Origin: JAQVUB01 sp033809415
GTDB lineage: Bacteria; Verrucomicrobiota; Lentisphaeria; Oligosphaerales; Oligosphaeraceae
Assembly (NCBI GenBank): GCA_033809415.1
Contig: JAPXLT010000215.1
Span: forward strand, 1-8,528
Direction: 5' to 3'
Length of the DNA stretch: 8,528 bases
The stretch's first letter is position 1, and each line of letters opens with the position of its first letter. A program made the translations under genes and the position numbers. A model generated the notes under the pieces. The model did not search any database and was not told the origin of the DNA. It saw only the letters and a list, made by a program, of their open reading frames with translations. Shown in pieces: positions 5,231-8,528 of this stretch.

Positions 5231-6811
5231 ATGAAGAATTTGTTAATTGGTCTTGATTTTGGTTCGGACAGTGTCCGGGCGCTATTGGTCAGCGAAGACG
5301 GCGAGCAACTTGCCGCCAATGTGCAGCCTTACCGCCGCTGGAGCGAAGGGAAATTCTGCAATTTGTCGGAGAATCGATACCGGCAGCATCCCTTGGATTA
5401 TCTGGAAGGAATGGAGGCGGCCATCCGTTCGGTTTTGACACCGGAGTGGGCACCATTGGTGCGTGGGATTGGCTTGGACACGACTGCTTCGACGCCCTGT
5501 GCAGTGGACAAGGACGGCACACCGCTGGCTCTGTTGCCGGAGTTTTCTGACAATCCGAATGCGATGTTTATCCTCTGGAAAGATCATACTGCGCTCGAGG
5601 AGGCGGAGCGCATCAATGCCTGTGCCGCTGCAAGTGCAGTTGATTACCGTTGCTATGAAGGCGGGACGTATTCCAGCGAGTGGTTCTGGAGCAAGATCCT
5701 GCATATCCTGAAGGTCGATCCCCAGGTGCGTGAGGCGGCTTACAGCTGGGTCGAGCATTGTGACTGGATGGCCGGCGAATTATGCGGCCATACGGATCCG
5801 CTGACATTGCCAAGGGGACGCTGTACAGCAGGCCACAAAGCCATGTGGCACCAAAGCTGGGGAGGCCTGCCACCGGAAAGCTTTCTTTGCAGCGTGGACC
5901 CGCTACTGGCGGGTCTGCGGCAACGTCTCTATCAGGACACCTGGACTGCAGACCGTGCGGTGGGCCGCTTGTCCGGAAAGTGGGCTTCGCGACTGGGGCT
6001 TTCCCGGGATGTGGTTATCAGTGGTGGCGGTATTGATTGTCACTTTGGCGCAGTTGGCGCACAGATCCAGCCTGGCGACTTGGTGAAAGTCTGTGGCACT
6101 TCGACTTGCGATATTGTTGTTGCGCCGGAAATGAGCCGTTGCATACCCGGAATTTGCGGTCAGGTGGATGGTTCGGTGGTGCCTGGGTTGGTCGGTCTCG
6201 AGGCTGGTCAGTCGGCATTCGGCGATGTCTTTGCCTGGTTTCGGCGCTTGCTTTCCTATGGCGGTGGGGAAGTCTCTTTGCAACAGCTCGAACAAGAGGC
6301 TGCGGCGCTGGCACCAGGAAGCACAGGTGTGATGGCTCTGGACTGGTTCAACGGGCGACGCAGTCCCGATGCCAATCCCCATCTCAGTGGCCTGCTTGCC
6401 GGTCTGCAATTAGGATCGACTGCGCCAATGCTTTACCGGGCTTTGGTTGAAAGCACCGTCTTTGGCGCACGGGCTATTGTCGATCATTTCATTCAGGAGG
6501 AGATCCCGGTCAGGCGAATCATTGCCACTGGGGGGATCAGTCGAAAATCGCCATTTGTTATGCAGATGCTGGCCGATGTCCTGAACATGTCGGTAAAAAT
6601 CACTGCCACGGAACAGACTTGTGCGCTGGGTGCAGCCATGTTTGCAGCCGTAGCCGCCTCGGTGCATAGCAGCCTTGGCGATGCCATGGAAAAAATGGGC
6701 AGCGGATACGAACGCACCTGCCAGCCGAATCCGAAGAACGTACCCACCTACGAAAAACTATACCAGCAATATCAGAAACTGGGAAAGACTATCGAAAATA
6801 TGTTTGGGTAG
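5231..6811 (+). CDS. araB: L-ribulokinase
   Basis: A 526-residue FGGY-family carbohydrate kinase. It phosphorylates L-ribulose to L-ribulose 5-phosphate in the cytoplasm, the second step of bacterial L-arabinose catabolism. The match to AraB is strong along the whole length: GLDFGSDSVRAL (7-18), RGIGLDTTASTPCAVD (78-93), NPNAMFILWKDHTA (108-121), GTYSSEWFWSKILH (145-158), CTAGHKAMWHQSWGGLPP (198-215), GGGIDCHFGAVGA (265-277, likely catalytic Asp 269), GTSTCD (289-294), GLEAGQSAFGDVFAWF (322-337), LDWFNGRRSPDAN (370-382) and the ATP-site GGISRKS (434-440). E. coli AraB is somewhat longer, about 566 residues by memory; the difference lies mostly around residues 340-365 and at the C-terminus. 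The start is set by the family N-terminus; AGGA at 5210-5213 is a distant, weak ribosome-binding site. No araA or araD is adjacent. The gene lies between two composite repeats in the same orientation. Confidence 0.96.
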   Translation: MKNLLIGLDFGSDSVRALLVSEDGEQLAANVQPYRRWSEGKFCNLSENRYRQHPLDYLEGMEAAIRSVLTPEWAPLVRGIGLDTTASTPCAVDKDGTPLALLPEFSDNPNAMFILWKDHTALEEAERINACAAASAVDYRCYEGGTYSSEWFWSKILHILKVDPQVREAAYSWVEHCDWMAGELCGHTDPLTLPRGRCTAGHKAMWHQSWGGLPPESFLCSVDPLLAGLRQRLYQDTWTADRAVGRLSGKWASRLGLSRDVVISGGGIDCHFGAVGAQIQPGDLVKVCGTSTCDIVVAPEMSRCIPGICGQVDGSVVPGLVGLEAGQSAFGDVFAWFRRLLSYGGGEVSLQQLEQEAAALAPGSTGVMALDWFNGRRSPDANPHLSGLLAGLQLGSTAPMLYRALVESTVFGARAIVDHFIQEEIPVRRIIATGGISRKSPFVMQMLADVLNMSVKITATEQTCALGAAMFAAVAASVHSSLGDAMEKMGSGYERTCQPNPKNVPTYEKLYQQYQKLGKTIENMFG

Positions 6812-6822
6812 GGGCGGGGTGC

Positions 6823-6907
6823 GGGGCAATACTCGTTACTTAAGATTTTTTAACCACGAACCACACGAAAAGACTTGGCGTGGGCTGCCGCCCACAACCC
6901 ATTTTTT
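6823..6907 (+). terminator. CACGAA box, hairpin and T-run after araB
   Basis: Starting 11 bases after the stop, GGGGCAATACTCGTTACTTAA matches the end of the block 1564-1994 with two differences. AAGATTTTTTAACCACGAA and CACACGAAAAG follow. Then comes the perfect hairpin GTGGGC-TGCC-GCCCAC (6880-6895), AACCCA and six T residues (6902-6907). GG/CC can pair outside the main stem across a small internal loop, which brings the T-run close to the stem. It is a plausible rho-independent terminator for araB. Confidence 0.55.
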
Positions 6908-7008
6908 GTCCACGGAAAGCACGGAAAACTCGGAAAATTTTGTAGGGTTGCTGCTTTGACGGATGAGATTGCATGCGGATTTGTGATCTGGTCTATTGTT
7001 TTCTCCGA
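6901..7008 (+). repeat. 108-bp intergenic module, direct copy
   Basis: The same module as 1695-1802 read on the other strand, with the same ends and length. It replaces the 11-bp array that occupies this place in the other composites. A 23-base segment (6945-6967) is exactly repeated, inverted, at 1909-1931. No open frame of interest is seen. Confidence 0.85.
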
Positions 7009-7034
7009 CTGATCAGTCGGATCGGACGGATCGG
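7005..7034 (+). repeat. Short 9-bp unit cluster with a palindromic junction
   Basis: CCGACTGAT (7005-7013) in one orientation meets ATCAGTCGG (7012-7020) in the other, creating the perfect 16-base palindrome CCGACTGATCAGTCGG (7005-7020). ATCGGACGG and ATCGG follow and lead into the 37-bp constant block. It looks like a junction where two arrays of opposite orientation were joined. Confidence 0.88.
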
Positions 7035-7039
7035 CGATG

Positions 7040-7067
7040 TTGGGATTAGCCCTGAAAGGTACATAAT
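7040..7067 (+). promoter_or_regulatory. Promoter-like pair in the 37-bp constant block, upstream of the LPS kinase
   Basis: TTGGGA (7040-7045), 16 bases and CATAAT (7062-7067) lie inside a block identical to the one before araB. It points at the kinase gene and would give a leader of about 260 bases. Position and exact conservation support a role; activity is not shown. Confidence 0.45.
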
Positions 7068-7071
7068 CTCT

Positions 7072-7168
7072 GTCCATCGTCCATCGTCCATTGTCCATTG
7101 TCCATTCAGCAGTCCATTCTTGTCCATTCAGTCCATCGTGTCCATTCTTGTCCCTGTCCATCGTCCAT
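7072..7168 (+). repeat. 7-bp unit array and single-copy 70-bp-type segment
   Basis: Two GTCCATC and three GTCCATT units (7072-7106) are followed by one copy of the irregular heptamer segment (7107-7161) found duplicated at 5021-5160. The array is less than half as long as the one before araB (5 units against 11). Confidence 0.94.
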
Positions 7169-7215
7169 AAAAAATCTTTCACAAAAAAACAAGAAGTTTG
7201 GCAATAGTACGAAAA
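7168..7215 (+). repeat. Constant tail of the composite repeat before the LPS kinase
   Basis: TAAAAAATCTT (7168-7178) is the exact reverse complement of AAGATTTTTTA at 6842-6852. AAGAAGTTTGGCAATAGTACGAAAA (7191-7202 and 7203-7215) matches the araB copy with one missing base. TTGGCA lies at 7198-7203. Confidence 0.8.
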
Positions 7216-7242
7216 GTCAGCTCGATGGAATGACAAACAACA

Positions 7243-7264
7243 AAGGGGGATTACATTTTAGATG
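7243..7264 (+). promoter_or_regulatory. Strong Shine-Dalgarno-like site before an out-of-frame ATG
   Basis: AAGGGGGA (7243-7250) is the best ribosome-binding-like site in the window and lies 11 bases before the ATG at 7262. That ATG opens a 102-codon frame that overlaps the kinase in a different frame and shows no family features. Either it serves a leader peptide, or the true kinase start lies near here and the frame has shifted. It could also be chance. Confidence 0.3.
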
Positions 7265-7338
7265 TTTTCCGGGGAACTTTCTCGCGACTTTCCTGTTACA
7301 GATACTTGTACACACGCAGACTCAAACTTGTATCACCC

Positions 7339-8256
7339 ATGTCACCTCGCCCTAACCATACAAGCAACCCATTTCGGCAATCCGACGTCGGACTGTCGAT
7401 CAAAACCGGACTTGCCTGGTGGGATTTGCGCAGGAACTTGCTTGGTCGGGGGGACGGCCCGTATCAGGCGGAAAATCTCCCGGATGGGCTTTTGCGCTAT
7501 TCGAAACTGTTTGACCGGGATGATCTTCTGGACATATTGGGGCTGGGCAAGCAGGTTTTGCCGGAGGTAACCCTGAAGATTGACCTGAAGCGCAGCATAA
7601 CCCGTGTCAAGCTGGGGGATCGTTCCTTTATTCTGAAAAAATATCATCGCCTTCACCGCTGTATGCTGTTTTCTCCCGACCGCAAGGGTTGGCTGGGCGC
7701 ACATCGTCTGAATAATGATGTAGCCTGTCATGCCTGGTATCGTCGCCATGATTTGAGCTATGCCGTTATTGTGTATGCCGATGCCGGCGACCTCGACCTC
7801 TACATGCCGCAATGCCTCGCGTCCCCCCCAGAACTTCTGAACGAACTCTTCCGACAAGTCGGGACAATGATCGCCCAGCTCCACCGCCAGAATATCTTTC
7901 ATGCGGATACCAAGCCCGGCAATTTTGTCTATGATGGGAAAACCATCCCAGCCCAGGTAAAGTTGATCGATACGGATGATGTGCGCACCTACTGGCGGAT
8001 CAGCAAACGGCTTAAAGTGCGCAATCTGGCTCAGTTCATTGGCTGCACCCGACCTGAATTCAGCGAGACCTACCTCCCCGCCCTGCTCGCCTTCTTTCAG
8101 GGATATTTACAGCAATACCCTACTTCTCCCGCAGAATTGCTGCGACTGTTCCCCGCCCTGCGGAATGCAACTGCCGCCCTCTATCCGAAACGCGAACCCC
8201 TGAATCAGCAACTTTTCGCACAACTCCAGGAGCATATTTCCGCCCTGCCACAGTAA
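7339..8256 (+). CDS. Lipopolysaccharide kinase (Kdo/WaaP) family protein
   Basis: A protein-kinase-like fold enzyme of about 305 residues from the ATG chosen here; a TTG at 7306 would add 11 residues. Numbered from 7339: FILKKYH (97-103) carries the ATP-binding lysine; IAQLHRQNIFHADTKPGN (178-195) is the catalytic loop with Asp 190 and Asn 195; VKLIDTDDV (207-215) is the metal-binding segment in place of DFG; and RNLAQFIG (228-235) follows as in the WaaP/KdkA/InaA group. Known members phosphorylate the Kdo or heptose residues of the LPS inner core at the cytoplasmic face of the inner membrane. The actual substrate here is unknown. There is no signal peptide or clear membrane segment. The first 90 residues are not recognised. 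Neither start has a Shine-Dalgarno; the frame is open back to 7234 without an ATG, so the N-terminus is uncertain. No LPS biosynthesis neighbours are in the window. Confidence 0.85.
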   Translation: MSPRPNHTSNPFRQSDVGLSIKTGLAWWDLRRNLLGRGDGPYQAENLPDGLLRYSKLFDRDDLLDILGLGKQVLPEVTLKIDLKRSITRVKLGDRSFILKKYHRLHRCMLFSPDRKGWLGAHRLNNDVACHAWYRRHDLSYAVIVYADAGDLDLYMPQCLASPPELLNELFRQVGTMIAQLHRQNIFHADTKPGNFVYDGKTIPAQVKLIDTDDVRTYWRISKRLKVRNLAQFIGCTRPEFSETYLPALLAFFQGYLQQYPTSPAELLRLFPALRNATAALYPKREPLNQQLFAQLQEHISALPQ

Positions 8257-8277
8257 CTAGAAGAACACTGCACTTTC

Positions 8278-8338
8278 AAGATTTTTTAACAACGAAAAAA
8301 CACGAAAAGGCTTGGCGTGGGCTGCCGCCCACAACCCA
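8278..8338 (+). terminator. CACGAA box and hairpin after the LPS kinase gene
   Basis: AAGATTTTTTAACAACGAA begins 22 bases after the stop codon. CACGAAAAGGCTTGGC follows, then the perfect hairpin GTGGGC-TGCC-GCCCAC (8317-8332) and AACCCAC. There is no T-run after the stem, so intrinsic termination is uncertain. Position and sequence match the copy after araB almost exactly up to the end of the hairpin. Confidence 0.5.
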
Positions 8339-8339
8339 C

Positions 8340-8425
8340 ACGGACTTTACACGGACTTTACACGGACTTTACACGGACTTTACACGGACTTTACACGGAC
8401 GGGACACGGACAGGACACGGACAGC
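8340..8425 (+). repeat. Tandem array of 11-bp units, TTT variant dominant
   Basis: Five ACGGACTTTAC units (8340-8394) are followed by ACGGACGGGAC, ACGGACAGGAC and a partial unit. In the array at 101-216 the GGG variant dominates instead, so each locus has been homogenised separately. Confidence 0.95.
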
Positions 8426-8427
8426 TG

Positions 8428-8450
8428 ATCGGTCGGATTGGTCGGATCGG
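8428..8450 (+). repeat. Remnant of the 9-bp unit array
   Basis: ATCGGTCGG, ATTGGTCGG and ATCGG follow the 11-bp array in the usual order. The 37-bp constant block is absent; a different repeat family takes over at once. Confidence 0.85.
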
Positions 8451-8461
8451 TACAATGCTTT

Positions 8462-8509
8462 GCGCCGTAGGCGCTTAACCATGCTTAACCCCTGGCTTTA
8501 GCCTGGGGT
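8462..8509. repeat. Two adjacent hairpins at the window end
   Basis: GCGCC-GTA-GGCGC (8462-8474) is a perfect 5-bp stem. ACCCCTGGC-TTTA-GCCTGGGGT (8488-8509) is a 9-bp stem with one T:T mismatch. The second resembles a CCCCTGGCTTTAGCCTGGGG repeat style I associate with PVC-group genomes. No gene is seen from 8257 to the end of the window. Confidence 0.75.
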
Positions 8510-8528
8510 GAGGAACCCACCCAAAGAC

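Overview
The window looks like a bacterial chromosome fragment of moderate GC in which four unrelated single genes are spread out. Each gene is separated from the next by long, highly structured non-coding repeat DNA. The organism cannot be fixed from the sequence. The repeat style (AACCACGAA...CACGAAAA boxes, CGCCAAGACGCCAAG boxes, CCCCTGGCTTTAGCCTGGGG hairpins), a sugar-catabolic gene, a LacI-type regulator and an LPS-type kinase together suggest a Gram-negative member of the PVC group. Lentisphaerota or Kiritimatiellota-like is my best guess, with low confidence.

Layout. Positions 1-310 hold a composite repeat read on the minus strand. A LacI-family regulator follows on the minus strand (311-1375) with a good sigma70-type promoter. 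Positions 1376-2237 contain a mosaic of repeats, most of it inside a 430-bp block (1564-1994) that has 16-bp inverted ends and is flanked by an 11-12 bp direct repeat. A YprA/MrfA-type DEAD/DEAH helicase with a C-terminal zinc-cysteine motif occupies 2238-4688 (+). A full composite repeat fills 4689-5207. L-ribulokinase (araB) occupies 5231-6811 (+). A second composite fills 6823-7215. A Kdo/WaaP-type lipopolysaccharide kinase occupies about 7339-8256 (+). A last composite begins at 8278 and runs into other hairpin repeats at the window end.

The composite repeat is the most unusual thing here. Read in the direction of the preceding gene it is built from: a T-run and CACGAA box; a short GTGGGC...GCCCAC hairpin placed just after the gene; an array of 11-bp units; an array of 9-bp units (in one copy a 36-bp higher-order repeat); a 37-bp constant block that carries a promoter-like pair of hexamers; an array of 7-bp units; and a constant tail that ends just before the next gene. 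All four genes have the hairpin module downstream in sense orientation. Both araB and the LPS kinase have the promoter-bearing block and 7-bp array upstream. The repeats could therefore end one gene's transcript and start the next, making each gene a self-contained cassette. This functional reading is inference; the modular structure is directly visible.

The four genes do not form an evident pathway. araB acts in L-arabinose catabolism, the helicase probably in DNA repair, and the kinase probably in envelope glycolipid phosphorylation. The target of the LacI regulator cannot be read from the window.
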